From Rhodobacter huangdaonensis (GTDB taxonomy: Bacteria > Pseudomonadota > Alphaproteobacteria > Rhodobacterales > Rhodobacteraceae): a DNA stretch of 64,000 bases. Position numbers and translations under genes: made by a program. The stretch's first letter is position 1; each line of letters starts with the position of its first letter. The notes beneath the pieces were generated by a model that saw nothing but the letters and a program-made list of their open reading frames with translations, did not search any database and was not told the DNA's origin. Where the stretch lies: the NCBI RefSeq assembly GCF_004022465.1, contig NZ_SAVA01000010.1, positions 65,058 to 129,057 of the forward strand, in the 5' to 3' direction. Below, in pieces: positions 26,097-35,437 of the stretch.

Positions 26097-26986
26097 TGAC
26101 CTATTCCGAGGAGCTGAAGGCGCATCTTGCGGGCGGCGCGACGACGCTGGCGCGGGCCTGGGCGATCTTGCGCAAGGACGGGCGGGTGCTGGGCTTTACC
26201 GACCACGACCGGCCGCTCGCCTTCGAGGGGATCCGCTTCGAACCCGGCAGCGGCATGACGGCGAAGGCGCTGGTGCAGGGCACGGGGCTCGCGGTCGACA
26301 ACAGCGAGGGCTATGGCGCGCTGAGCTCGGAGGCGATCTCGGAGGCGGAGCTGCTGGCCGGGCGCTATGACGGCGCCGAGGTGCGGGCCTGGATCGTCGA
26401 CTGGGCGGATGTGACGATCCGGGCCGAGACCTTTCGCGGCACGATCGGCGAGGTGACGCGCGGGGCGGGCGCCTTCCGTGCCGAGCTGCGCGGGCTGACC
26501 GAGGCGCTGTCGGCCGAGCGCGGGCGGATCTATCACCCGCGCTGCTCGGCGGTGCTGGGCGATGCGAAATGCCGCTTCGATCTGGAGAGGAACGGCTACG
26601 GGCTCGAGATTGCCGCCGAGACGGTCGAGGAGGGGCGGGTGTTCCGCTTTGCCGCGGTTGCGGGCTTCGAGGACCGCTGGTTCGAGAAGGGCCGGTTTCG
26701 GGTGCTGAGCGGGGCGGCGGCGGGGTTGGTCGGCGTGATCAAGAACGACCGGGTGCAGGGCACGGGGGCGCGGGTGGTCGAACTGTGGCAGGGGCTGGGC
26801 GCCGAGGTCGCGCCCGGCGACCGGCTGCGGCTCGATCCGGGCTGTGATCGGCGCGCCGACACCTGCCGGCTGAAATTCGACAATTTCAGGAATTTCAGGG
26901 GGTTCCCGCATATCCCGGGGGAGGACTGGCTGGTCTCCTATCCGGTCGAGGGCGGCAGCAATGACGGCGGGAGCCTGTTCCGGTGA
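26096..26986 (+). CDS. GTA baseplate hub protein, DUF2163/TIGR02218 (orfg13)
   Basis: The product is 296 residues. It matches the phage BR0599 family pattern: WAILRKDGRVLGFTDHDR near residue 22, DWADVTIRAETFRGTIGE near residue 101 and a C-terminal cysteine cluster (CDRRADTCRLKFDN). The cysteines fit the iron-sulfur-binding hub reported for GTA baseplates. It overlaps orfg14 by four bases. Confidence 0.92.
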   Translation: MTYSEELKAHLAGGATTLARAWAILRKDGRVLGFTDHDRPLAFEGIRFEPGSGMTAKALVQGTGLAVDNSEGYGALSSEAISEAELLAGRYDGAEVRAWIVDWADVTIRAETFRGTIGEVTRGAGAFRAELRGLTEALSAERGRIYHPRCSAVLGDAKCRFDLERNGYGLEIAAETVEEGRVFRFAAVAGFEDRWFEKGRFRVLSGAAAGLVGVIKNDRVQGTGARVVELWQGLGAEVAPGDRLRLDPGCDRRADTCRLKFDNFRNFRGFPHIPGEDWLVSYPVEGGSNDGGSLFR

Positions 26987-27438
26987 CGGTAGGCGAACAG
27001 GCGGTGGCGATCGCGCGGCGTTGGATCGGGACGCCCTATCTGCATCAGGCCTCGGTCGAGGGGGCGGGCAGCGATTGCCTTGGCCTTTTGCGCGGGATCT
27101 GGCGCGAGCTTTACGGGGGCGAGCCGGAACCCGTGCCGCCCTATACGCCAGACTGGTCGGAGCCCGTGCGCGAGGAGCGGCTTTGGGCGGCGGCGCGACG
27201 GCATCTGATCGCGCTGTCGGAGGAGGCGGGGAGCCTGCCCGAGCGGCCGGGCGAGGTGATCCTGTTCCGGCTGCGCGCGGGCGGCGTGGCCAAGCATCTG
27301 GGCATCGCGGCCAGGGTCGGGGCGGGAGCGAGCTTCGTGCATGCCTACAGCGGCCACGGGGTGATCGAGAGCCCGCTGTCGCGCCCCTGGGGCCGGCGGA
27401 TCGTGGCGCGGTTTCAGTTTTCTGAGGGAGGCCTCTGA
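26983..27438 (+). CDS. GTA NlpC/P60 cell-wall peptidase (orfg14)
   Basis: The product is 151 residues from a GTG overlapping orfg13 (GTGA). The nucleophile is the Cys in GSDCLGLLRG (about residue 30). The His is in KHLGIA and a further polar residue in the HAYSGHGVIES stretch. It is a periplasmic peptidoglycan peptidase carried in the tail, helping DNA cross the recipient wall. It overlaps orfg15 by one base. Confidence 0.92.
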   Translation: MTVGEQAVAIARRWIGTPYLHQASVEGAGSDCLGLLRGIWRELYGGEPEPVPPYTPDWSEPVREERLWAAARRHLIALSEEAGSLPERPGEVILFRLRAGGVAKHLGIAARVGAGASFVHAYSGHGVIESPLSRPWGRRIVARFQFSEGGL

Positions 27439-30400
27439 TGGCGACGCTGTTGCTTTCCGCCGTGGGCGGGATGGTCGGGGCGGGGTTTGGTGGCACGATT
27501 GTCGGCCTGTCGGGCGCGGTGATCGGGCGGGCGATCGGGGCGACGCTTGGACAGGTGATCGACCAGCGGCTGCTGGGGATCGGATCGCAGCGGGTGGAGA
27601 CCGGGCGAGTCGACCGGCTGCGGCTGTCGAGCGCGAGCGAGGGCGCGCCGGTTGGCCGTATCTGGGGGCGGATGCGGGTTGGCGGGCAGGTGATCTGGGC
27701 CACCCGTTTCTTCGAGACGAAGAAGACGAAGAAACGCGGCAAGGGCGCGCCGAAGGTCACCACCACCAGCTACAGCTATTCGGTGAGCCTTGCGATCGCG
27801 CTGTGCGAGGGCGAGATCCTGCGCGTGGGACGGGTCTGGGCGGACGGGATCGAGATCGAGCCGGGCAGCGTGGTCATGCGCGTCTACACCGGCTCCGAGG
27901 ACCAGCTGCCCGATCCGAAGATCGAGGCGGTGGAGGGCGCAGGTGCCGCGCCGGCCTATCGCGGCATCGCCTATGTCGTCTTCGAGGATCTGGAGCTGTC
28001 GCCCTATGGCAACCGGGTGCCGCAGTTCTCGTTCGAGGTGGTGCGGCCGGCGCAAGGCGCGCTGATCGAGACGGTGCCCGATCTCGTGCGGGGCTTGCGG
28101 GCGGTGGCGATGATCCCGGGCACCGGAGAATACGCGCTGGCGACGACGCCGGTCTATCAGAAGGCGGGCACGGGGGCGGGGGCGGTGACCGAGGTGGTGA
28201 ACCAGAACGCGGCCGGCGGGGGGACCGATTTCGTGCAGTCTCTGACCGCGCTCGACGAGGAGCTGCCGGCCTGCGAGGCGGTGTCTCTGGTCGTGTCCTG
28301 GTTCGGCAGCGATCTGCGCTGCGGCGACTGCGCGGTGCGCCCGAAGGTGGCCGATGCCTCGGTCGAAGGGACGGGGATGCGCTGGCAGGTCTCGGGGGCG
28401 TCGCGTGCCGAGGTCGGGGAAGTGCCGCGTGTCGCCGGCGCGTCGATCTATGGCGGCACGCCCGCCGATGCGGCGGTGATCGAGGCAATCATGGCCCTGC
28501 GCGCGGCGGGCAAGGCGGTGACCTTCTATCCCTTCATCCTGATGGAGCAGACCGGGGGCAACACGTTGCCCGACCCCTGGAGCGGGGCCGGGAGCCAGCC
28601 GGTCTTGCCCTGGCGCGGGCGGATCACGCTGTCGGTCGCGCCGGGGCGGGCGGGCAGCCCCGACCGCAGCCTGACCGCCGAGGCCGAAGTGGCGGCCTTC
28701 TTCGGTGCGGCGCAGCCCGGCGATTTCACCCCGGGCGACGGCACGGTTGCCTACTCGGGGCCGGTGGAATGGTCGATGCGCCGCTTCATCCTGCATTACG
28801 CGCATCTGTGCGCGATGGCGGGCGGGGTCGAGGCCTTTTGCATCGGCACCGAGATGGTGGCGCTGAACCAGATCCGCGGGGCGGGTGACAGCTTTCCGGC
28901 GGTTGCGGCCTTTCGCACCCTCGCCGCGGAGGTGCGCGCGATCCTCGGGCCCGGCTGCAAGATCAGCTATGCCGCCGACTGGTCGGAATATGCGGGCTAT
29001 GCCCCGGGCAATGGCGACCGCTATTTCCACCTCGATCCGCTCTGGGCCGACGAGAACGTCGATTTCATCGGCATCGACAATTACATGCCGTTGTCGGACT
29101 GGCGCGACGGCGAGGAGCATCTCGATGCTGATTGGGGTGCGATCTATGCGCTTGACTACCTCAAGGCGAATGTCGCCGGTGGCGAGGGGTTCGACTGGTT
29201 CTATGCAGCCGAGGAACACCGCGCGGCGCAGATCCGCACGCCGATCACCGATGGCGACGGGGGCGAGCCCTGGATCTGGCGGGTGAAGGACATTCGCGGC
29301 TGGTGGGAGAATGCCCATCACGAGCGCGTGGCGGGCGTGCGCAGGGCCGCGGCGACCGCCTGGGTGCCGCGCTCGAAACCCGTCTGGTTCACCGAGATGG
29401 GCTGTGCCGCGATCGACAAGGGCACGAACCAGCCCAACAAGTTTCTCGATCCGAAAAGTTCGGAATCGCGCCTGCCCCATTTCTCGGACGGGCGGCGCGA
29501 CGAGCTGATCCAGATGCAATACCTGCGCGCCATGGTCAGCTATTGGGGCGAGGCGGCGCACAACCCGGTCTCCGAACTTTACCGCGGGCCGATGGTCAAT
29601 ATGCGCCGCGCCCATGTCTGGGCCTGGGACAGCCGGCCTTACCCGGCCTTTCCGGGGCGTGCCGATCTTTGGGCCGATGCCGGGAATTACGCGCGCGGGC
29701 ACTGGATTTCCGGCCGCGCGGTGTCGCAGCCGCTGGCGAGTGTCGTGGCCGAGATCTGCGAGGGCGCCGGGGTGAGGGCGATCGACGTCGGCGGGCTTTA
29801 CGGGCTGGTGCGCGGCTTTGCGCCCGAGGGCGGCGAGAGCGGGCGGGCGCAACTACAGTCGCTGATGCTGGCCTATGGCTTCGAAGCGCTCGAGCGCGAG
29901 GGCCGGCTTGTCTTCCGGATGCGGGACGGCCGCGTTGCGGCGCAGCTTGACGGCGACAGGCTGGCGCTTGGCACGGAGAGCGACGCAGTGATCGAAACGA
30001 GCCGCGCCCCCGCGGCCGAGATGGCGGGGCGGGTGCGGCTGACCTATGTCGAGGCCGATGGCGATTTCGAGGCCGCAGTGGCCGAGGCGCTGTTCCCCGA
30101 CGAGGAAGATGGCGCGGTCTCTGGATCGGAGCTGTCGCTCGCGCTCACCCGGGCACAGGCGCAGGGGCTTGCCGAGCGTTGGCTGGCCGAAGCGCGGGTG
30201 GCACGCGACGCGGCGCGGTTTTCGCTGCCGCCGTCGCTTGGCCATCTGGGCGCGGGGGACGTCGTGGCGCTCGAGACGCCCGAGGGCGCGCGGCGCTACC
30301 GGCTCGACCGGCTGGAACAGGCGGGCGTGATCTCGGTCGAGGCGGTGCGGGTGGAGCCCGCGATCTATCAGCCCTCGGACGAGGTCGAGGAGCGGGTGGT

Positions 30401-31355
30401 TCCGCGTCCCTTCGCTGCGCCGGTGCCGGTGACGCCGGTCTTTCTCGACCTGCCGCTGATGACGGGGATGGAAGATCCCCAGGCTCCGCATCTGGCGGTG
30501 ACCGCGACGCCCTGGCCGGGCACCGTTGCCGTCTATTCCTCGATCGAGGACGAGGGCTATACGCTCAACGCCACGCTCTCGGCGCGGGCGGTGATCGGCG
30601 AGACGCTGAGCACGCTGCCGGCAGCGCGGCCGGGGCTGTGGGACCGGGGGCCGGCCTTGCGGGTGCGGATGGTCGGCGGCGATCTCGAGTCGGTCAGCAG
30701 GACGCGGCTGCTTTCGGGGGCGAACCTGCTGGCGATCGGGGATGGCAGCGCCGAGGGCTGGGAGCTTTTGCAATTCGCCACGGCGACGCCGGTGCTGACC
30801 AATGTCTGGGATCTGTCGCTGCGGCTGCGCGGGCAGCTCGGCACCGACGCGCTGATGCCCGAGGTCTGGCCTGCCGGCAGCACGGTGGTGTTGCTCGATG
30901 AGGCGCCCGAGCAGATCCTGCTTGCGGCCTCGGCCCGGGGGCTGGCGCGGCACTACCGGATCGGATCGGCGCGGCGCGGCTATGACGATCCGTCCTATGT
31001 GCATGAGGTGCTGGCGTTTCGCGGCGCGGGGTTGCGCCCGCTCAGCCCGTGCCATCTGCGCGCGGCGCGGGGGGCCGCGGGCTGGGATCTGAGCTGGGTC
31101 CGGCGGACGCGGATCGACGGCGACAGCTGGGACGGCTATGAGGTGCCGCTGGGCGAAGCCTCCGAGCTTTACCTGGTGCGGGTGAGCGAGGGCACGGCGA
31201 TGCGCCGGCAGGCCACGGTGGGCATGCCCGCCTGGAGCTACAGCCTGGCGCAGGCGGCGGCGGACGGGATCACCGGTGCCTTCACCGTCGAGGTGATGCA
31301 GGTCTCGGATGTGTTCGGCCCCGGTCTTGCCGCGCGGATCGCGCTTGCGCCCTGA
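27438..31355 (+). CDS. GTA tail-tip 'megatron' protein with TIM-barrel-like domain (orfg15)
   Basis: The product is 1305 residues, about the length of R. capsulatus orfg15. The N-terminus has glycine-rich hydrophobic segments (about residues 5-40). A TIM-barrel glycosidase-like domain spans about 430-730 (FIGIDNYMPLSDWRDGEEHL, VWFTEMGCAAIDKGTNQPNK). C-terminal tail domains follow. It forms the baseplate core and tip needed for contact with, and DNA entry into, the recipient. It is the last gene of the operon. No classical terminator was found before cysE, only 87 bases away. Confidence 0.93.
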   Translation: MATLLLSAVGGMVGAGFGGTIVGLSGAVIGRAIGATLGQVIDQRLLGIGSQRVETGRVDRLRLSSASEGAPVGRIWGRMRVGGQVIWATRFFETKKTKKRGKGAPKVTTTSYSYSVSLAIALCEGEILRVGRVWADGIEIEPGSVVMRVYTGSEDQLPDPKIEAVEGAGAAPAYRGIAYVVFEDLELSPYGNRVPQFSFEVVRPAQGALIETVPDLVRGLRAVAMIPGTGEYALATTPVYQKAGTGAGAVTEVVNQNAAGGGTDFVQSLTALDEELPACEAVSLVVSWFGSDLRCGDCAVRPKVADASVEGTGMRWQVSGASRAEVGEVPRVAGASIYGGTPADAAVIEAIMALRAAGKAVTFYPFILMEQTGGNTLPDPWSGAGSQPVLPWRGRITLSVAPGRAGSPDRSLTAEAEVAAFFGAAQPGDFTPGDGTVAYSGPVEWSMRRFILHYAHLCAMAGGVEAFCIGTEMVALNQIRGAGDSFPAVAAFRTLAAEVRAILGPGCKISYAADWSEYAGYAPGNGDRYFHLDPLWADENVDFIGIDNYMPLSDWRDGEEHLDADWGAIYALDYLKANVAGGEGFDWFYAAEEHRAAQIRTPITDGDGGEPWIWRVKDIRGWWENAHHERVAGVRRAAATAWVPRSKPVWFTEMGCAAIDKGTNQPNKFLDPKSSESRLPHFSDGRRDELIQMQYLRAMVSYWGEAAHNPVSELYRGPMVNMRRAHVWAWDSRPYPAFPGRADLWADAGNYARGHWISGRAVSQPLASVVAEICEGAGVRAIDVGGLYGLVRGFAPEGGESGRAQLQSLMLAYGFEALEREGRLVFRMRDGRVAAQLDGDRLALGTESDAVIETSRAPAAEMAGRVRLTYVEADGDFEAAVAEALFPDEEDGAVSGSELSLALTRAQAQGLAERWLAEARVARDAARFSLPPSLGHLGAGDVVALETPEGARRYRLDRLEQAGVISVEAVRVEPAIYQPSDEVEERVVPRPFAAPVPVTPVFLDLPLMTGMEDPQAPHLAVTATPWPGTVAVYSSIEDEGYTLNATLSARAVIGETLSTLPAARPGLWDRGPALRVRMVGGDLESVSRTRLLSGANLLAIGDGSAEGWELLQFATATPVLTNVWDLSLRLRGQLGTDALMPEVWPAGSTVVLLDEAPEQILLAASARGLARHYRIGSARRGYDDPSYVHEVLAFRGAGLRPLSPCHLRAARGAAGWDLSWVRRTRIDGDSWDGYEVPLGEASELYLVRVSEGTAMRRQATVGMPAWSYSLAQAAADGITGAFTVEVMQVSDVFGPGLAARIALAP

Positions 31356-31442
31356 CGCTGCGGGCTTTTCTCCGGCGCCGCCTTCCCCTATGTGTGGGCA
31401 GGCCTATGTGATAGGTTTGCCCGAAGGCGAAGGAGCGTGGTG

Positions 31443-32261
31443 ATGGCGGAAATGCGCGCGAAGGTGACGGCGGTCGATCCGGTCTGGACCCGGATCTGCG
31501 ACGAGGCGCGCGATGCCGTGCGCGACGAGCCGCTTCTGGGCGCGCTGATCCATGCCGGGCTTCTGCACCATCCGACAATGGAGCGTGCGCTTGCCTATCG
31601 CTTTTCGCTGAAGCTTGCTTCGGGCGAGATGAGCGAGCAGATCCTGCGCGAGATCGCCGACGAGGCCTATGGCGCTGACCCGGGGCTGGGCGGTGCGGCG
31701 CGTGCCGATCTGGTGGCGGTCTATGACCGTGACCCGGCCTGCCACCGCTTCCTGCAGCCGATCCTGTTCTTCAAGGGCTATCAGGCGCTGCAGGCCTACC
31801 GGATCTCGCACTGGTTGTGGCGGCAAGGCCGGCGCGACATGGCCTATTTCGTGCAGATGCGCACCTCCGAGATGTTCGGCGTCGACATCCACCCGGCGGC
31901 CCGGATCGGCAAAGGCGTGATGATCGACCACGCCCATTCGATCGTGATCGGCGAGACCGCGGTGGTGGGCGACAATGTCTCGATGCTCCATTCGGTGACG
32001 CTTGGCGGCACTGGCAAGGAAGAGGAAGACCGCCACCCGAAGATCGGCAATGGCGTGCTGATCGGCGCGGGGGCGAAGGTGCTGGGCAATATCCGCATCG
32101 GCGACAACAGCCGCATCGCCGCGGGCTCGGTGGTGCTGAGCGACGTGCCCTGCTGCAAGACCGTCGCCGGCGTGCCGGCGAAGATCGTCGGCGAAGCCGG
32201 TTGCGACCAGCCCGCGGTGCGGATGGATCAGCAGCTGAAGAACTGCAACTGCGAGGGCTGA
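31443..32261 (+). CDS. cysE: Serine O-acetyltransferase
   Basis: The product is 272 residues, with AGGAG seven bases before the ATG. An N-terminal helical domain precedes left-handed beta-helix repeats (HPAARIGKGVMIDHAHSIVIGE, GNGVLIGAGAKVLGNIRIGD). The active Asp-His pair lies in the MIDHAH region. It acetylates serine with acetyl-CoA, the first committed step of cysteine synthesis. The C-terminus carries a CNCEG tail rather than a plain terminal Ile. It immediately follows the GTA cluster. Confidence 0.94.
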   Translation: MAEMRAKVTAVDPVWTRICDEARDAVRDEPLLGALIHAGLLHHPTMERALAYRFSLKLASGEMSEQILREIADEAYGADPGLGGAARADLVAVYDRDPACHRFLQPILFFKGYQALQAYRISHWLWRQGRRDMAYFVQMRTSEMFGVDIHPAARIGKGVMIDHAHSIVIGETAVVGDNVSMLHSVTLGGTGKEEEDRHPKIGNGVLIGAGAKVLGNIRIGDNSRIAAGSVVLSDVPCCKTVAGVPAKIVGEAGCDQPAVRMDQQLKNCNCEG

Positions 32262-32302
32262 GGCCCGGGAGCGAGGCCGGGCGGGGCCCGGCCCCTCTGG
32301 CC

Positions 32303-32638
32303 TCAGGCAGACAGCTGGTCAAAGGCCTCGAGCGCCTTGACCCCGTACATCATCGACGGCCCGCCGCCCATCAGCACGCTGACATTCACCGTTTCCTCGA
32401 TCTCGGCCCGGTTCGCGCCCGCCGCAATGCAGGCCTGCACATGCAGCCCGATGCAATAGCTGCATTGCCGGGCGATGCCGATGGCGAGCGCGATCAGTTC
32501 CTTTTCCTTGGTCGAAAGCGCACCCGGCGCGAGCGAGGCGCCGTGCAGCGCGCCGAAGCCCTGATACGAGGCTTCCTGGCATTTCGCGTAATCCCCCATC
32601 TCGGCCTTGATGGTCGCAATTTCCGCCTTCCAGTCCAT
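32303..32638 (-). CDS. Carboxymuconolactone decarboxylase / AhpD-like protein
   Basis: The product is 111 residues. The AhpD-type redox site is present as CSYCIGLHVQACIAAG, with a Cys-x2-Cys pair and the downstream His. Such small all-helical proteins act as peroxide-linked thiol oxidoreductases or as decarboxylases; the CxxC favours the AhpD-type activity. It is a single-gene unit on the minus strand, with AGGAAA before the start. Confidence 0.85.
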   Translation of the reverse strand: MDWKAEIATIKAEMGDYAKCQEASYQGFGALHGASLAPGALSTKEKELIALAIGIARQCSYCIGLHVQACIAAGANRAEIEETVNVSVLMGGGPSMMYGVKALEAFDQLSA

Positions 32639-32714
32639 GACGTTTCCTTTCCGAAGGAGTGCATCCGAGTGCAACCCTAGCGGTCGGGATTGTGGCGCGC
32701 CTTGAGGCAAAACA

Positions 32715-32742
32715 AAAAGCCCCCCGGAAACGGGGGGCTTTT
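32715..32742 (-). terminator. Bidirectional terminator after the pdhABC operon
   Basis: AAAAGCCCCCC-GGAAAC-GGGGGGCTTTT is a symmetric 11-bp stem. On the minus strand it ends in TTTTT then GTTTT, 22 bases after the pdhC stop. It separates pdh from the AhpD-like gene. Confidence 0.9.
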
Positions 32743-32763
32743 CGTCATTTCTGGGCGCGGGGG

Positions 32764-34047
32764 TCAGGCCAGCATCGCGATCGGGTTCTCGAGGTTCTCG
32801 ACAATCGCCGCCAAGAGCTGCGCGCCGAGCGCGCCGTCGATCACCCGGTGGTCGACCGAGAGCGTCATCGACATCATCGTCGCCACCTCGATCTCGCCGG
32901 CGTCATTCACCACCGGCTTGCGCACGCCCGCACCGACGGCGAGGATCGCGCCATGCGGCGGGTTGATCACCGCGTCGAAATTCTCGATCCCGAACATGCC
33001 GAGGTTCGAGATCGCGAAGCTGCCGCCCTGATATTCGTGCGGCGCGAGCTTGCGGTCACGGGCGCGTTTCGCCAGATCCTTCATCTGCTCCGACAGTTTC
33101 GAGAGCGATGTCGCCTCGGCGTCGAACAGAACCGGGGTGAAGAGCCCGCCCTCGATCGCCACGGCCACCGCCACGTCCGAGGCCTTCATCTTCAGGATCC
33201 GGTCGCCCGCCCAGACGGCATTCGCATCCGGCACCGCCTGCAGCGCCAGCGCACAGGCCTTGATGATGAAGTCGTTGACCGAGAGCTTCACGCCCCGGCC
33301 CTCGAGCTTGCGGTTCAGCTCGGCGCGGAAGGCGAGCAGGTCGTCGATCCGCGCGGCGCGGCGCAGGTAGAAATGCGGGATCGTCTGCTTCGCCTCGGTC
33401 AGCCGCGCCGCGATGGTGCGGCGCATGCCGTCGAGCGTGACTTCTTCATAGGCGCGGCCCTCGTAGAGCTTCGCCACCGCGCTCGCCGAGACGGCCGGGG
33501 CCGCGGCGGCGGGGGCAGCGGCAGCCGCCGGGGCAGGGGCCGCGGCCCTGGGCGCGGCGCCCGCGGCCTCGACATCCGCCTTCACGATCCGCCCGTGCGG
33601 GCCAGAACCCGAGAGCGCGGCCAGATCGAGCCCCTTCTCGGCAGCAATCCGGCGGGCGAGCGGCGAGGCGAAGATGCGCTTGCCTGCCGCCACCGGGGCC
33701 GCCGGAGCGGGCGCCGCCGCCGGCGTGGGCGCTGCGGCAGGGGTCTCGGCCACCGGCGCGGCAGCCGGTGCGGCCTTCGCCGCCGGCAGCGCATCGGCGC
33801 TTTCGCCCTCTTCCAGCAGCACCGCGATCGGGGTGTTCACCTTCACCCCGGCCGTGCCCTCGGCCACGAGGATCTTGCCGAGGATACCTTCATCCACGGC
33901 CTCGAACTCCATCGTCGCCTTGTCGGTCTCGATCTCGGCGAGGATGTCGCCCGATTTGACCGTATCGCCTTCCTTCTTCAGCCACTTGGACAGCGTGCCT
34001 TCCTCCATCGTCGGAGAAAGCGCGGGCATCAGGATTTCGGTTGCCAT
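32764..34047 (-). CDS. pdhC: Pyruvate dehydrogenase E2, dihydrolipoamide acetyltransferase
   Basis: The product is 427 residues. The lipoyl domain (1-80) has its lysine in ETDKATMEFE. An Ala/Pro-rich linker follows, then the peripheral subunit-binding domain (FASPLARRIAAEKGLDL, from about residue 130), a second linker and the catalytic domain with DHRVIDGALGAQ near the C-terminus. It forms the core of the pyruvate dehydrogenase complex and transfers acetyl to CoA. The dihydrolipoamide dehydrogenase gene is not in the window. Confidence 0.95.
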   Translation of the reverse strand: MATEILMPALSPTMEEGTLSKWLKKEGDTVKSGDILAEIETDKATMEFEAVDEGILGKILVAEGTAGVKVNTPIAVLLEEGESADALPAAKAAPAAAPVAETPAAAPTPAAAPAPAAPVAAGKRIFASPLARRIAAEKGLDLAALSGSGPHGRIVKADVEAAGAAPRAAAPAPAAAAAPAAAAPAVSASAVAKLYEGRAYEEVTLDGMRRTIAARLTEAKQTIPHFYLRRAARIDDLLAFRAELNRKLEGRGVKLSVNDFIIKACALALQAVPDANAVWAGDRILKMKASDVAVAVAIEGGLFTPVLFDAEATSLSKLSEQMKDLAKRARDRKLAPHEYQGGSFAISNLGMFGIENFDAVINPPHGAILAVGAGVRKPVVNDAGEIEVATMMSMTLSVDHRVIDGALGAQLLAAIVENLENPIAMLA

Positions 34048-34057
34048 CTTTTTCCCC

Positions 34058-35425
34058 TCAGCGGTAGCAGACAGACTTCGCCGCCGCGACGACATCGTCC
34101 GAGGTCGCGAGCGCCAGTTTCTCGAGGTTCGCCGCATAGGGCATCGGCACGTCCTTGCCGGTGATGTTGATCACCGGCGCGTCGAGGTAATCGAAGGCAC
34201 GCTCCATGATCACCGCCGACAGGTGGTTGCCGATCGCGCCGACGGGCCAGCCCTCTTCCACGGTGATGCAGCGGTTGGTCTTCATCACCGAGGCAAGCAC
34301 CGTGTCATAGTCGATCGGGCGCAGCGTGCGCAGGTCGATCACCTCGGCCGAGATCCCCTCGGCGGCAAGCTTCTCGGCCGCCTCGAGCGCGTGGCCCATG
34401 CCGATGCCGAAGCTGACGAGGGTGACGTCGGTGCCCTCGCGCCAGATCCGCGCCTTGCCGAAGGGGATGGTGAAGTCCTCGAGCGCCGGCACCTCGAAGC
34501 TGCGGCCATAGAGGATCTCGTTCTCGAGGAAGACGACCGGGTTCGGATCGCGGATCGCGGTCTTCAGCAGGCCCTTCGCATCGGCCGCCGAATAGGGCAT
34601 CACCACCTTCAGCCCCGGGATCATCGCATACCAGGCGGCATAGTCCTGGCTGTGCTGGGCGCCGACGCGCGCCGCCGCGCCGTTCGGGCCGCGGAACACG
34701 ATCGGACAGCCCATCTGGCCGCCGGACATGTACAGCGTCTTCGCCGCCGAGTTGATGATGTGGTCGATCGCCTGCATCGCGAAGTTGAAGGTCATGAACT
34801 CGACGATCGGGCGCAGGCCGCCCATGGCCGCGCCGACGGCGATGCCGGTGAAGCCGTATTCGGTGATCGGCGTGTCGATCACCCGCTTCGCGCCGAACTC
34901 GTCCAGCAGACCCTGGCTGATCTTGTAGGCGCCCTGATATTCGGCGACTTCCTCGCCCATCAGATAGACGTTTTCGTCGGCGCGCATCTCTTCGGCCATC
35001 GCCTCGCGCAGCGCCTCGCGCACCGTCATCGTCTTCATCGGCGTGCCTTCGGGCCAGTCGGCCGAGGCCTTCGAGACCGGCGCCGCGGGCGCCTCGGCGG
35101 GCGCGGCGGCCACGGCCGCGACCGGGGCAGGGGCCGCGGCCACAGGGGCGGCGGCGCTCTGCACCGCATCGGCGGCGCTTTCGCCCTCGTCGGCCAGCAC
35201 CGCGATCGGAGTGTTCACCTTCACCCCGGCGGTGCCCTCGGGCACCAGGATCTTCGCGATCGTGCCCTCGTCCACCGCCTCGAATTCCATCGTCGCCTTG
35301 TCGGTCTCGATTTCGGCGAGGATCTGGCCGGAGGTGACGCTGTCGCCCTCCTTCACCAGCCATTTCGCAAGCGTGCCCTCTTCCATCGTCGGAGAGAGCG
35401 CGGGCATCAGGATTTCAGTTGCCAT
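34058..35425 (-). CDS. pdhB: Pyruvate dehydrogenase E1 beta subunit with N-terminal lipoyl domain
   Basis: The product is 455 residues. Residues 1-80 form a lipoyl domain almost identical to that of the E2 protein (lysine in ETDKATMEFE). An Ala/Pro linker (about 85-125) follows, then a transketolase-type E1 beta domain (MTVREALREAMAEEMRADEN onward). With E1 alpha it decarboxylates pyruvate using thiamine diphosphate. The extra lipoyl domain on E1 beta is a known alphaproteobacterial feature. Ten bases separate it from pdhC and 12 from pdhA. Confidence 0.95.
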   Translation of the reverse strand: MATEILMPALSPTMEEGTLAKWLVKEGDSVTSGQILAEIETDKATMEFEAVDEGTIAKILVPEGTAGVKVNTPIAVLADEGESAADAVQSAAAPVAAAPAPVAAVAAAPAEAPAAPVSKASADWPEGTPMKTMTVREALREAMAEEMRADENVYLMGEEVAEYQGAYKISQGLLDEFGAKRVIDTPITEYGFTGIAVGAAMGGLRPIVEFMTFNFAMQAIDHIINSAAKTLYMSGGQMGCPIVFRGPNGAAARVGAQHSQDYAAWYAMIPGLKVVMPYSAADAKGLLKTAIRDPNPVVFLENEILYGRSFEVPALEDFTIPFGKARIWREGTDVTLVSFGIGMGHALEAAEKLAAEGISAEVIDLRTLRPIDYDTVLASVMKTNRCITVEEGWPVGAIGNHLSAVIMERAFDYLDAPVINITGKDVPMPYAANLEKLALATSDDVVAAAKSVCYR

Positions 35426-35437
35426 TGTCAGTCTCCC

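Noticed and set aside
27414..29852. 812-residue minus-strand frame opposite orfg15
   Set aside because: It is the antisense shadow of a well-supported GTA gene in high-GC DNA, with Arg/His/Pro-rich composition and no motif.
17297..31355. Interpretation as an ordinary prophage
   Set aside because: No integrase, repressor, replication, lysis or attachment sites; gene set and order fit a gene transfer agent.
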